From NCBI RefSeq assembly GCF_022984075.1, contig NZ_JALAAD010000001.1:1-64000 (forward strand): a stretch of DNA of 64,000 bases, given 5' to 3'. The translations under genes were made by a program, and so were the position numbers. The notes under the pieces were generated by a model, which was given only the letters and a program-made list of their open reading frames with translations, was not told where the DNA came from and searched no databases. The DNA comes from Synechococcus sp. C9. GTDB taxonomy: Bacteria > Cyanobacteriota > Cyanobacteriia > Gloeomargaritales > Gloeomargaritaceae. This document shows, one piece after another, positions 28,271-36,972 of this stretch (within the stretch, counting starts at the first letter, position 1; each line of letters starts with the position of its first letter).

Positions 28271-28398
28271 GGCGTGTGAATTACGTGTGAATTAATCTAA
28301 TTGCACCCGTCCTGAATTGCTCCCAAGGGTACAACCCCCGTTTTTTTAGGAATCAATGGGGTTTTAGAGAGATGATTCGGGTTAACGATGCGGGAATT

Positions 28399-28986
28399 TT
28401 AAAGAATTTCATGGGCGAAACTTTGCACCCGCACAAACTGAAATGGTCCGGCAATCGCACCCCAAACTTGTGCATCGGTTTCCGGGTCTCGCCCCCGGTC
28501 TAAACTAATAAATTCCTGGGCATTAATCGTAAATTCGCTATCCAAATAGGTTTTTTTGCCCCGCCGTTCCACAAAACATTGTTTGCCAGGGGCGACCCGT
28601 CCGTGAAAACTTTGACCATCCCAAGTGACGATCATATTACATCCCGGCAGGGGCGTCAGTTGCTCAGCCGTCAGGGAAGCCAGCCTTTTTTGGTCACGGG
28701 AAGCACCGTAGAATTGGGCTTCATTTTGGACGTAATAATTCTCAATTTCCAGGTGATCATTTACCGTGATCAGCTTCAGCACTCTGACCCGATAAGGGCT
28801 ATGGAGTTCATAATCATAGGCTTGTTCCACATATAAACTAAATCCATTCAAAAGTGACCAAGGTAAGGGACGCATACAGACCCGAATATGGGCAAAAAAA
28901 GGCGGATTTTCTAGGGCTTGTGCCTGATTGCTAAAGTCGGCGGCTAACCAACGGGCTAGGGTTTTTTGATCGGTGGCGTGGGTCAT
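28399..28986 (-). CDS. cpcT: chromophore lyase CpcT/CpeT family
   Basis: Attaches phycocyanobilin to Cys-153/155-type sites of phycocyanin or phycoerythrocyanin beta subunits. The pattern is LARWLAADFSNQAQALENPPFFAHIRVCMRP split over residues 10-40, GFSLYVEQAYDYELHSPYRVRVLKL, and LPGCNMIVTWDGQSFHGRVAPGKQC. The 195 residues from the ATG at 28986 match the family; the frame upstream to 29103 is not protein-like. Whether the substrate is phycocyanin (CpcT) or another beta subunit cannot be told. Confidence 0.88.
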   Translation of the reverse strand: MTHATDQKTLARWLAADFSNQAQALENPPFFAHIRVCMRPLPWSLLNGFSLYVEQAYDYELHSPYRVRVLKLITVNDHLEIENYYVQNEAQFYGASRDQKRLASLTAEQLTPLPGCNMIVTWDGQSFHGRVAPGKQCFVERRGKKTYLDSEFTINAQEFISLDRGRDPETDAQVWGAIAGPFQFVRVQSFAHEIL

Positions 28987-29057
28987 AGCCTCACATGAAT
29001 TAACATGGTAAATAAAATGCCATTTTACTAATTGTACGGTCTGGGGGCACGAAACGA

Positions 29058-29405
29058 GTGATTCAAAGCGATGGTTGGCGGTTTTGGTTGGGCTGGTTGG
29101 CAATTCTATTGGTGTTGAGCAGTCTGGGCTTGGGCTGGTTGGTGCGGGGGTTATCCCTGCTCCTGCTTTTGGTGATTCTCACCCCGACCCTGTTGACCCT
29201 GGGCATCCGCTGGTGGTTGGGGCGTAACATCGTCACGGGAGCTTGCCCGGTGTGTGGCTTCAGTTTGCAAGGGTTAGCCAACAGCCAGACCCAATGCCCC
29301 AACTGTGGGGAACGCCTCCAGGTCACGGGGGGGAAATTTACCCGCCTCACGCCGCCCGGAATCGTAGATGTGGAAGCCGTAGAAGTGCCCGAATCCAAAA
29401 ATTAA
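29058..29405 (+). CDS. small membrane protein with zinc ribbon
   Basis: A 115-residue protein. Two hydrophobic segments (about 9-28 and 29-52) precede a ribbon with CPVCGFSLQGLANSQTQCPNCG, four cysteines in CxxC pairs, and an acidic tail. No family name recognised; similar short proteins are common upstream of ygfZ in cyanobacteria. GTG start, divergent from cpcT, 38 bases before ygfZ. Confidence 0.7.
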   Translation: MIQSDGWRFWLGWLAILLVLSSLGLGWLVRGLSLLLLLVILTPTLLTLGIRWWLGRNIVTGACPVCGFSLQGLANSQTQCPNCGERLQVTGGKFTRLTPPGIVDVEAVEVPESKN

Positions 29406-29443
29406 ATAAAATTTATTACAACTTCTTACAACCAGCCGCAATC

Positions 29444-30535
29444 ATGTCCCTCACTGCCCTCCGTACCGCCCAACTGCAAGCCGGTGCCCAGTTCCATCCC
29501 GATGGCTATCCCCTCCGCTTCGGTCAGGAACAACCAACGCCAACCCTTCTGGATAGGGGAATGATACTTTTTGACCGCACCCACTGGGGTCGCCTGCGTT
29601 TACAAGGGGCGGATCGGATACGTTATCTGCACAACCAAAGTACAAACGATATACAATCCCTGCGGGTGGGGCAAGGGTGTGATACGGTGTTGGTCAATTC
29701 CACCGGGCGTACTTTAGATTTAACCACTGTGTATGTGGAACCGGAATGGCTGACGTTGATTACCTCGCCCGCATCCCATAGTTCGATGCACCAATGGTTA
29801 GAAAAATACATTTTCTTTGCGGATCAAGTCACGATTCACGACCAACGGGAAACCACTGCCATGTTTACCCTGATGGGGGCGGCAAGTCATGGATTAATTG
29901 CTCAATTAGGGGCAGGACATTTGGCAACGCAACCAATCGGAACCCATGCTTATATTCATTGGCAAGAAACAGCTCAAGAAACGTCTATTTTGATTGCCAA
30001 TGGCACGGGTTTATTGAACCCTGGTTATACATTCATTGTACCGATAGAATCTGCGGTGAGTCTGTGGCAATGGCTGTTAGCGCAAGGGGCAATGCCTTGG
30101 GGGGATCAGGCTTGGGAATGGTTGCGCATTCAGCAGGGACGACCGGCGGTGGGGGCAGAATTGACCACGGATTATAACCCTTTGGAAGCGGGATTATGGC
30201 ACGATATTTCCTTTAGTAAAGGGTGTTATATCGGTCAAGAAACCATCGCCCGCTTGAATACTTATCAAGGGGTCAAACAACAGTTATGGGGCTTAAAATT
30301 AACCGCTCCTGCTACTCCGGGAACCCCCATTCACATTGGCGAGGAAAAAGTGGGGGTGCTGACCAGTTATACCTATTATTTTGAACAGGCACATCTGGGT
30401 TTGGGCTACATCCGCACCAGGGCTGGGGGAGCGGGGCTAAGGGTGCAAATTGCCGGAGAAACTGCTGAGGTGGTGGATATTCCCTTGGCGCACCGGGGGT
30501 ATTTGTCACAGACTGAGTCAAAAGCTGAGGGGTAA
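29444..30535 (+). CDS. ygfZ: folate-binding YgfZ/GcvT-like protein
   Basis: Tetrahydrofolate-dependent helper in repair or assembly of iron-sulfur enzymes. The diagnostic KGCYIGQE is near residue 262, and GcvT-like blocks include LQGADRIRYLHNQSTNDI and GLLNPGYTFIVP. 363 residues from the ATG at 29444; the longer open frame lies in the zinc-ribbon gene. It runs convergently into sbcD with an 18-base tail overlap. Confidence 0.9.
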   Translation: MSLTALRTAQLQAGAQFHPDGYPLRFGQEQPTPTLLDRGMILFDRTHWGRLRLQGADRIRYLHNQSTNDIQSLRVGQGCDTVLVNSTGRTLDLTTVYVEPEWLTLITSPASHSSMHQWLEKYIFFADQVTIHDQRETTAMFTLMGAASHGLIAQLGAGHLATQPIGTHAYIHWQETAQETSILIANGTGLLNPGYTFIVPIESAVSLWQWLLAQGAMPWGDQAWEWLRIQQGRPAVGAELTTDYNPLEAGLWHDISFSKGCYIGQETIARLNTYQGVKQQLWGLKLTAPATPGTPIHIGEEKVGVLTSYTYYFEQAHLGLGYIRTRAGGAGLRVQIAGETAEVVDIPLAHRGYLSQTESKAEG

Positions 30536-31804
30536 TTGCGCCGTTTCCGGGGTGGGTATGGCTGGGGGTGCCTCTGTCCATTCCGGTTCTACGCCCGCTA
30601 ACAACGCCTGTGCCGCCGCCAGTAAATCCGTTTTGAGGGGATGCAAATGTTCATTTTCCCGCACGTATTGTTCCAGCACCGTCATCGGGTCAAGCACCTG
30701 ACTCAAATCCACCTGGGTTACCCGTTGTCTGGGCTGTTCGTTAACCAATTCCGGTTGCAGGGTGTAGTTATGGGCAGTTGCTAGGGCGGAGCGAATTTGG
30801 GCTTCATTAATTTTGGGCAATTGTTCCGCTTTGAGGCGATAAATGAGCCGGACGATACCCTCGGTAATTTCTGTGTTTTGAATCCGGGTTAAAAGTTCCG
30901 TTTGCGGGTCAGCGGATTGGGTCACATCTACCCGAATGGTGCGCATCAACCGGGTGGGCAAAGGACAAAATTCAAAGCGAGTTTCTGTGGGGGTAATATC
31001 AATCAAAACATACCCTTTTTGTTCCTCTTCTTCACTGAAATCCACCCGTTCAATACTCCCGGCATAAACCACCGGCGGCTTTTCACACAACACCTGATGG
31101 CGATGCACATGACCCAACGCCACATAGCGAAAACAGGGTTGGGCTAGGAGGGACAACGGTACGGTTAAATTCTTCCCCGCCGAGAGGAGTCGTTCCGCTC
31201 CAAATAGGGCTTTATCCGCCATCACATGCGCCGCTAAAATAGCAGGAATATGCTCGTCTAAATTCAAGATTTCTCCCGCTAAAACCTCCCGCAATCGGGT
31301 GAGCAATAGCTCGTTAATTTCATTCATGGATAGCCCTTGGGTTTCCGGTTTAGTTAACAGCATCGAGCGGGTAATCCAGGGCAAAGTCACAATTTGTATC
31401 GGTCCATTACGGGTTTCCAGAGTATAAGTGGTCAGGGATTCCCCCACCAGCACCCCCGGCACTTGCAGGGCACGATAAATGGACAGGGAAGCCCCCCCCT
31501 CCCCTTGCGTGTGTTGGTCATGATTGCCGACTAACAAAAGTACCGGAATCTGCGCCGCCACCAACCGGAGAAACTGTTGGGCAAATAGCTCCTGAATCCA
31601 AGGGGCAGGGGTAGCATCGGGAAAGGCATCGCCGGTAAATAAAACCACATCCACCGGTAGGTTCAACGCCTGATCCACCGCCGTTTGCAACGCCCGACTA
31701 AAATCCTCCACCCGGGTATTTAAGCCCGTCAGGGGGTTGGTACGCCCATGATTTTGACCGCTACCTAAATGAATATCGGAAATATGCAGAATCCTAATCC
31801 CCAT
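30518..31804 (-). CDS. sbcD: SbcD-type exonuclease subunit (calcineurin-like)
   Basis: Mre11-family nuclease. Metal motifs in order are ISDIHLG, LFTGDAFPD, LVGNHDQH, AAHVMA and ALGHVHRHQ, all intact. A C-terminal capping region follows. 428 residues from ATG 31804 (MGIRILHISDIHLG), the natural start since the catalytic strand begins at residue 3; frame upstream to 31840 is unlikely. The SbcC ATPase partner is not in the window. Confidence 0.9.
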   Translation of the reverse strand: MGIRILHISDIHLGSGQNHGRTNPLTGLNTRVEDFSRALQTAVDQALNLPVDVVLFTGDAFPDATPAPWIQELFAQQFLRLVAAQIPVLLLVGNHDQHTQGEGGASLSIYRALQVPGVLVGESLTTYTLETRNGPIQIVTLPWITRSMLLTKPETQGLSMNEINELLLTRLREVLAGEILNLDEHIPAILAAHVMADKALFGAERLLSAGKNLTVPLSLLAQPCFRYVALGHVHRHQVLCEKPPVVYAGSIERVDFSEEEEQKGYVLIDITPTETRFEFCPLPTRLMRTIRVDVTQSADPQTELLTRIQNTEITEGIVRLIYRLKAEQLPKINEAQIRSALATAHNYTLQPELVNEQPRQRVTQVDLSQVLDPMTVLEQYVRENEHLHPLKTDLLAAAQALLAGVEPEWTEAPPAIPTPETAQLPLSF

Positions 31805-31856
31805 AACCCTGCCTGGAATGGTGTCTGGTTTCATTATCACTGATTATGATTAACCT

Positions 31857-32100
31857 TTTATAGCCCATTAAGTGCCTATGGGATATGGTCGCAAACCCGT
31901 TGGCTCCAGGTCTGTTGATGCTTAGCCTTGGAAGATTTTTTGTATCCTTTAATTTATGGGCACCTCTACTTATTTGCACCCATGGAAGGTTACAGTCTTT
32001 TAAGTGCTTATGGGATATAGTTGAACCACACTTGCCGTGAGTCAATTATTCTGAGCCTTGAGAATGATGGAGGCTTTTTGTATCCTTTAATTGATAAATA
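31857..32100. repeat. nested dispersed repeats, no gene
   Basis: Two related blocks each begin TAAGTG(C)(C/T)TATGGGATAT and end TTTTTTGTATCCTTTAATT or GGCTTTTTGTATCCTTTAATT. The second (31994-32053) is the reverse complement of 14742-14803. A GGGCACCTCT end lies at 31958-31967. The block appears to have inserted into, or replaced, the 5' part of the tnpB relic that begins at 32101. Confidence 0.6.
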
Positions 32101-32235
32101 GACTGTAATGCCGCCAGAGTAATTTTGCAAAAGGGACTGAAATTAGCTTCTGAGAAGTACCCACGGGCAGTGGGAAACTTAACGCTTGGGGAGAGCTTGA
32201 CCGCTACTTTGAGCAATGAGAATTGTTTGAAGTAA
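32101..32235 (+). pseudogene. tnpB: 3' relic of an IS605-family tnpB
   Basis: In frame from 32101 the sequence reads DCNAARVILQKGLKLASEKY and then PRAVGNLTLGESLTATLSNE before a TAA at 32233. D-x-N-A-A-x-x-I-L is the third RuvC motif and C-terminal signature of TnpB nucleases. The ~350 upstream codons are gone and repeats abut the break. The terminal hairpin of such elements follows at 32254. An opposite-strand open frame over the same bases (32046-32240) is its shadow. Confidence 0.85.
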
Positions 32236-32253
32236 GTCATCTCGTTGAACCAA

Positions 32254-32286
32254 GAATCCCCGCACCTTTAGGTCGGGGAGTGTCAA
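32254..32286 (+). mobile_element. IS200/IS605-type right-end hairpin
   Basis: GAATCCCCGCACCTTTAGGT followed by CGGGGAGTGTCAA: CCCC..ACC pairs with GGT..GGGG around TTTA, and the TGTCAA end follows. This is the characteristic right end of cyanobacterial IS605-type elements. It sits 18 bases after the tnpB relic's stop, where the guide-RNA scaffold of an active TnpB would end. No tnpA or left end is visible. Confidence 0.75.
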
Positions 32287-32414
32287 TGGAAAAGCCGTAA
32301 GTGATCGAGTTTGCCCAACGCCCAATAATGGGTTGGTGTGGACGGTAAAGAGGTTGTTGGTTTGTGTTCGAGGTTATCTGCCGCCGCACAACTTCACAAA
32401 TTTTCAGACCGATG

Positions 32415-32882
32415 TTAGGGCATCCTCTTCAGCGGCGATGCGGCAACGGAAACCTGTAACTCACCCTTCACTATACCCACCTTAAAATCAATAATCATTA
32501 ACTTATGTTCTGGGAATAATTCCATCTTAGCCTGCATCAAGTCTTCCAGAATTTCTTTGATTTCCGCTTGGGATGCAGGGGGGAATATATTAACGTTGCT
32601 CTGCAAAAGCTCCGGTTGCTCTTCTAGCGGCTGAACAGTGATGTTCCAAGCCATCATCCCTAACAGGAATAACATTTCAATCTCATCTAAATCTTCTAAA
32701 TCTTCCGTCTCTTCAAGGTAAGGGGATAACAGTTCTAAGAGCATTGCCGAAACTTTAGGTTGCTGTTTGGGGGTCGAGACAAAGCGGGTATGATCACCCA
32801 GACGTTCTTGCAACTCCGCTTCTAACATCTCCGCAAGAGAAGCTTTTTTGCGCCGCCCTTGGCGTTTTTTGGGTGAACTCAT
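32415..32882 (-). CDS. uncharacterised acidic protein
   Basis: A 155-residue soluble protein. A lysine/arginine-rich head (SSPKKRQGRRKKASLAEML) is followed by helical acidic segments (EETEDLEDLDEIEMLFLLGM), MAWNITVQPLEEQPELL and a C-terminal beta-like MIIDFKVGIVKGELQVSVA. Codon use and the intact frame suggest a real gene; I do not recognise the family. It lies between the IS605 relic and a MITE copy. The 32287-32414 stretch upstream of its stop shows nothing recognisable. Confidence 0.6.
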   Translation of the reverse strand: MSSPKKRQGRRKKASLAEMLEAELQERLGDHTRFVSTPKQQPKVSAMLLELLSPYLEETEDLEDLDEIEMLFLLGMMAWNITVQPLEEQPELLQSNVNIFPPASQAEIKEILEDLMQAKMELFPEHKLMIIDFKVGIVKGELQVSVAASPLKRMP

Positions 32883-32978
32883 GGTAAAAACCCCGCAATG
32901 GTTGACTTTTTCAAAAGATACCCGAACGCCAGAGCAACCCGGCTCATTTCGTCATATCATTTTATCTTTTAGCTTAAC

Positions 32979-33091
32979 TATAGCAGTCCTACTTGATTAA
33001 CGTTAGCTTGCCTGCCCTGGGCATACAGAAATTCAAGGACGGGGGCGGTGCCCCTGCGACCCCTGTTTCATTCTCATTGAGGATTGCTATG
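32979..33091. repeat. MITE-like repeat, long form
   Basis: Left end TATAGCAGTCCTACTTGATT; long-form block TTAGCTTGCCTGCCCTGGGC; hairpin core GGACGGGGGCGGTGCCCC; right end GAGGATTGCTATG. It ends five bases before the amt stop codon, so it lies just beyond the amt 3' end. Confidence 0.9.
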
Positions 33092-33096
33092 TATCA

Positions 33097-34620
33097 TCAC
33101 TCCTTGGCAAAACCCGTGTACGCCTCCATGCCATGTTCCCCCAAATCCAACCCCCGCAACTCCTCCTCCGGGGGCACCCGCAGACCCACCGCCGTCGCCC
33201 GGATCAGCCCCCAGGCAAGCACGCTAAAGATCACCGTGTAAATGCCCACCGCCACCACCCCAGTCACTTGGTGAAACAGTTGGGTCGCATCGCCGGTCAG
33301 CAAAAACCCACTGCCAATCTCCACTTCCTCGAGCCAGGGATAGCCCCCCTTCCCAACGCTAAACAAGCCCAACGCCAGGGTGCCCCAAATCCCACATACC
33401 AGATGTACCGACACCGCCCCCACCGGGTCATCAATTTTCAGATTGTCAATGAAACTGACAGAAAACACCACCAAAACCCCTGCCACCAAACCGATCACCA
33501 CCGCACTGGTGAAATTCACATAGTCGCACGGAGCCGTAATCGCCACCAACCCCGCCAAAATCCCGTTAATCACCATGGATAAATCCGGCTTGCCGAAATA
33601 AATCCACGAGGTCAGAGCCGCCGCAATCCCCCCCAGCGACCCCGCCAAATTGGTCGTGAGCGTCACATGGGCGATTTGTGCCGCATCCGCCGCCAAGGTG
33701 GAACCGGGGTTAAACCCAAACCAGCCCAGCCAGAGGATCAGCCCCCCCAAGGTGGAAATCGCCAGATTGTGCCCCGGCATCGCCACACTTTTGCCCTGCT
33801 GATAGCGACCAATCCGAGGACCCAGCATGATTGCCCCCACCAAAGCCGCCCAGCCCCCGACCGAATGGACAACAGTAGAACCTGCAAAATCAAAAAATCC
33901 CGCTTGGCTCAGCCAGCCCCCGCCCCAAATCCAATGCCCCGTCACCGGATAGGCTAACCCCACCAACAGCAAACTAAACAGAAAAAACGCCGCAAACTTA
34001 ATCCGCTCCGCCACCGCCCCAGACACAATCGTCGCCGCCGTCCCCGCAAACACCAACTGGAAAAAGAATTTCGCTACCAGGGGCACCCCTGCCCAACTCA
34101 AAGATGTAAAAATTCCCTGATACGCATCCCCCGTCGCCGGGCTATTGTCCGCCCCCTGCAAAAACCAACCATTGCCCCCAAAAAAGGGCGACCCATCCCC
34201 AAACATAATCCCAAACCCAATCGCCCAAAAGGACACCGTTGAAAGGGCAAACACAATTAAATTTTTTGACAGGATATTCACCGCATTTTTCTGACGGCAA
34301 AACCCCGTTTCCAACATACAAAAACCCGCATTCATAAAAAATACCAATACCCCGGTGTACAACACCCAAACCGTGTCTAAATTCACCTTCTGAGTTTGCT
34401 CTTTTTCCTGCAGGGCGGCAATTTTTTCCTGCAATGCCTCCAAAGTCAATGCCTCTGAGTTAGCCGGTTGCGGAGCTATTGTTTCCACTGGTTTAGGTGT
34501 GGTTGTAAGGCTAGGCGTTTGGGCGACCGTCGGGGCAAAATTCAACGTGGACAAACCCACCAACAGGACAACCAAAAACACCGTTGCCCACCACCGCCGC
34601 ATCCACCCTTTTCCTGCCAT
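33097..34620 (-). CDS. amt: ammonium transporter Amt
   Basis: Eleven-helix ammonium channel of the plasma membrane. A signal-like N-terminus ([19 protein letters not shown]) and a linker with coiled-coil [17 protein letters not shown] precede the channel. [41 protein letters not shown] and [18 protein letters not shown] are typical blocks, including the pore histidine. 507 residues. A perfect NtcA half-site pair lies 76 bases upstream, implying activation under nitrogen limitation. Confidence 0.95.
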   Translation of the reverse strand: MAGKGWMRRWWATVFLVVLLVGLSTLNFAPTVAQTPSLTTTPKPVETIAPQPANSEALTLEALQEKIAALQEKEQTQKVNLDTVWVLYTGVLVFFMNAGFCMLETGFCRQKNAVNILSKNLIVFALSTVSFWAIGFGIMFGDGSPFFGGNGWFLQGADNSPATGDAYQGIFTSLSWAGVPLVAKFFFQLVFAGTAATIVSGAVAERIKFAAFFLFSLLLVGLAYPVTGHWIWGGGWLSQAGFFDFAGSTVVHSVGGWAALVGAIMLGPRIGRYQQGKSVAMPGHNLAISTLGGLILWLGWFGFNPGSTLAADAAQIAHVTLTTNLAGSLGGIAAALTSWIYFGKPDLSMVINGILAGLVAITAPCDYVNFTSAVVIGLVAGVLVVFSVSFIDNLKIDDPVGAVSVHLVCGIWGTLALGLFSVGKGGYPWLEEVEIGSGFLLTGDATQLFHQVTGVVAVGIYTVIFSVLAWGLIRATAVGLRVPPEEELRGLDLGEHGMEAYTGFAKE

Positions 34621-34695
34621 ACCTTTACCTCACCACTCAATCGGGCACTGCTTTACAGATTTTTTTATCATTTCGCAAACTTGGGTCGCCCGTAG

Positions 34696-34709
34696 GTATT
34701 TTAGGATAC
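34696..34709 (-). promoter_or_regulatory. NtcA-binding site upstream of amt
   Basis: GTATTTTAGGATAC fits the NtcA consensus GTA-N8-TAC exactly. It is 76 bases upstream of the amt start. On the amt strand an AT-rich GATAAAAA stretch follows at about the distance of a -10 element. amt genes are established NtcA targets in cyanobacteria. The remaining 34621-34932 gap holds no gene. Confidence 0.75.
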
Positions 34710-34932
34710 CAAACCGCCCCCACCCCAAGAACCAATGCCCGCAATGCCAACGGTTACCTCATGATTTTTAGTGAAAGCAATGGGAATGAGCGGGTTACAC
34801 CAAAATACCCACCAAAAAAAAACCATCAGCCAAACCATGACTGACGGGTTTACCTGTCCTCAAGGATCATCGGAACAACCTTATATTAGCACAACTTGCC
34901 CAGGTGCAAGTGAAGTAAATCACTTTTTGGGT

Positions 34933-35406
34933 CTAGGGTGCCTGTGCCAAGAGTTGAAACAACTGCGGGTCAAGCTGATACCCCAATACCTCCGCCATTT
35001 GCTGGAGTTTTCCCTGCCGTTCCTGACCCTGGCTGTGGAACCAATGGTGCAGATAAAAAATTTTCCCCATGATAAAAATATCCAGCGCCTCCGGGTTGAA
35101 CTGAATCCCGTCCTGGGGGCTGAACTGGTGGGGCACCAACATCGCCACATAGCGAGCCAATTCCGCCTGCCAATCCAAAAACAGGGGCAACCAGGGGTAA
35201 TGGGCATCCAACCGGATAAACCACAGGCGCACCTCCGGCACCTCGGACAACTCCCGCGGGTCACTGGGGTCACGGGGATAGTCAATGGCAAACTGCACCA
35301 CGAGATCGGCAGGGGGCACCGCATCGGGCAGGACAACCGCCTGTACCGGGCTTAAATCCAATCGCTCAATCACCTCTCGGGATAGGGAAATTTGCACCGC
35401 CGCCAT
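34933..35406 (-). CDS. crr6: CRR6-type NDH-1 assembly factor (DUF1817)
   Basis: A 157-residue protein matching the CRR6/DUF1817 pattern: FAIDYPRDPSDPRELSEVPE, VRLWFIRLDAHYPWLPLFLDW, LARYVAMLVPHQFSPQDGIQ and FNPEALDIFIMGKIF. In chloroplasts CRR6 assists maturation of the NdhI-containing hydrophilic arm of NDH-1, and the cyanobacterial homologues are tied to NDH-1 and cyclic electron flow. Single gene, spaced away from amt and from the IS element upstream. Confidence 0.85.
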   Translation of the reverse strand: MAAVQISLSREVIERLDLSPVQAVVLPDAVPPADLVVQFAIDYPRDPSDPRELSEVPEVRLWFIRLDAHYPWLPLFLDWQAELARYVAMLVPHQFSPQDGIQFNPEALDIFIMGKIFYLHHWFHSQGQERQGKLQQMAEVLGYQLDPQLFQLLAQAP

Positions 35407-35531
35407 CCATTACCTCCTAGGGTTTACCCACCCCTCACTATAGGGTCTGACGTTCGCCAAAAGCTAAAAATTTGGGAACACCTACGCCCCCGTAACCGCT
35501 AATTTAACTTATGGGAATAATAAGGTTACAT

Positions 35532-36618
35532 CAGTAGTGTTGAATGTTAACGAAAGGGTGGAAAAGGGAGACTAAAAATGGTATTTTAGATTGGTAGAAA
35601 CCACGAGTAACAGTATTTTTATGAGACGACAAATTCAGGGACTTATCAAGCCCTTGCTGAACCTTCTTCCCAAAAACGACTATCCAGTCTTGGATACTCG
35701 CTTGTTTGTACTCATATGGATGCACTTCATTTTAGATGCAAGAGTCGCCACCATGCGGGGCTTATTCTTCCTCTTGAATCATCTCAATTTTAAAGTTGAC
35801 ATATCAACGTTTTCTAAGGCGTGTAAACATCGTAGCACCGAGCCGTTTCAAGTGATCCTAAGAGAACTGCAAAAACGGCTTAAACATCATCAAGGTGAAT
35901 TTAAGCACTTATTCCCATTAGATTCTACCATTATCACCCTGACCAGCAAATTATTCTGGCACTACAAGCAGGTAAAATTGACGCTTGGCCTGGATATAAA
36001 TGAGGGCAATATCGGTGACGAATCAATTATATTTGGAAAGACTAATGACCATAAAATTGGGCATCTTGTGATTGGGACGATACCTGAGAATGCCGTTGGT
36101 ATCATGGATAGGGGTTTTGCTTCCTGGAAATTAATGGACGAAATGTGTAAACGAAATACATTGTTTATTGTGCGGATTAGAAATAATATGAAGTTGCAAC
36201 CTGACAATCCGGATATTCGGGTAATTCAATTTTTTAATGAAGAGGAAAACACAGAATATAGGCTAGCGACTAACGTGACTTCGATGACGGATGAAGAGAT
36301 TTGTTCAGCCTATCGTTTGCGCTGGCGAATTGAGTTGCTTTGGAAGGCACTAAAGATGCACTTGAAATTGGATAGAATCATTACCAAGAATGAGAATGGT
36401 GTGCGGCTACAGATTTATGCCGTATTGATTGGTTATCTAATTTTAAGATTGCTGGAGATAGGTCACAATAAGACCTATGAATTGATTGACAAGTTGCGAT
36501 ATTTACAAATAGAAATAGGCCGACACTGTAGCTTCATGGAACTCGTAGGGGTAGAGCCGCTCGTAGGATAACCCTGACCCCTTATGTTAAGTTTTATTAC
36601 GGACATTCAACACTACTG
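35532..36618 (+). mobile_element. complete IS4-type insertion sequence (1087 bp)
   Basis: Perfect 16-bp terminal inverted repeats: CAGTAGTGTTGAATGT at 35532-35547 and its complement at 36603-36618. They are flanked by a 9-bp direct repeat AGGTTACAT at 35523-35531 and 36619-36627, the target-site duplication. One transposase gene fills the element. Intact ends, intact duplication and intact gene indicate a recent and possibly active insertion in the crr6-map intergenic region. Confidence 0.93.
35621..36571 (+). CDS. IS4-family DDE transposase
   Basis: A 316-residue transposase. Catalytic residues: first D in FPLDSTIIT, second D in VGIMDRGFASW, and E in the YRLRWRIELLWKALK signature (Y-R..R-W-x-I-E..K), typical of the IS4 family DDE_Tnp_1 domain. 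The ATG at 35621 is preferred; a TTG at 35591 extends the frame. Uninterrupted, so probably functional. Confidence 0.9.
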   Translation: MRRQIQGLIKPLLNLLPKNDYPVLDTRLFVLIWMHFILDARVATMRGLFFLLNHLNFKVDISTFSKACKHRSTEPFQVILRELQKRLKHHQGEFKHLFPLDSTIITLTSKLFWHYKQVKLTLGLDINEGNIGDESIIFGKTNDHKIGHLVIGTIPENAVGIMDRGFASWKLMDEMCKRNTLFIVRIRNNMKLQPDNPDIRVIQFFNEEENTEYRLATNVTSMTDEEICSAYRLRWRIELLWKALKMHLKLDRIITKNENGVRLQIYAVLIGYLILRLLEIGHNKTYELIDKLRYLQIEIGRHCSFMELVGVEPLVG

Positions 36619-36706
36619 AGGTTACATGGCTACACCAGGCAGATTGTGAGAACTAAAACCGGGTTAAACCCTGCCATCCTGTGTGTTCTAATTATAAGTT
36701 TTCAAC

Positions 36707-36806
36707 TATAGCAATCCTACTTGATTAGTGAACAGCAATTCTCCAGAACCAAGGACGGGGGCGGTGCCCCTGCGACCCCTATTCCATTCTCATTTGGGAC
36801 TGCTAC
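36707..36806. repeat. MITE-like repeat, short form, first of a tandem pair
   Basis: TATAGCAATCCTACTTGATT, then GTGAACAGCAATTCTCCAGA, core GGACGGGGGCGGTGCCCC, and a degenerate right end GGGACTGCTACA. It is one base away from a second copy. The rest of the 36619-36972 gap has no gene. Confidence 0.9.
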
Positions 36807-36807
36807 A

Positions 36808-36909
36808 TATAGCAATCCTACTTGATTAGTGAACAGAAATTTCCCCGAACCAAGGACGGGGGCGGTGCCCCTGCGACCCCTGTTCCATTCTCATTTAGGA
36901 CTGCTATAT
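36808..36909. repeat. MITE-like repeat, short form, second of a tandem pair
   Basis: The same form as its neighbour, beginning TATAGCAATCCTACTTGATT and ending TTTAGGACTGCTATA. The tandem arrangement in one orientation implies local duplication or insertion next to an existing copy. Confidence 0.9.
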
Positions 36910-36972
36910 AGATTTTTGATGCACAATTCCGGTGATATTGCCATGTTATTTCCTAAAAGTTCCTAAAAATTT

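Noticed and set aside
32046-32240. 64-codon minus-strand frame
   Set aside because: It is the complement of the tnpB C-terminal relic, whose plus-strand reading has the DxNAA motif.
34771-35355. 194-codon plus-strand frame opposite crr6
   Set aside because: Shadow of the well-conserved CRR6 protein.
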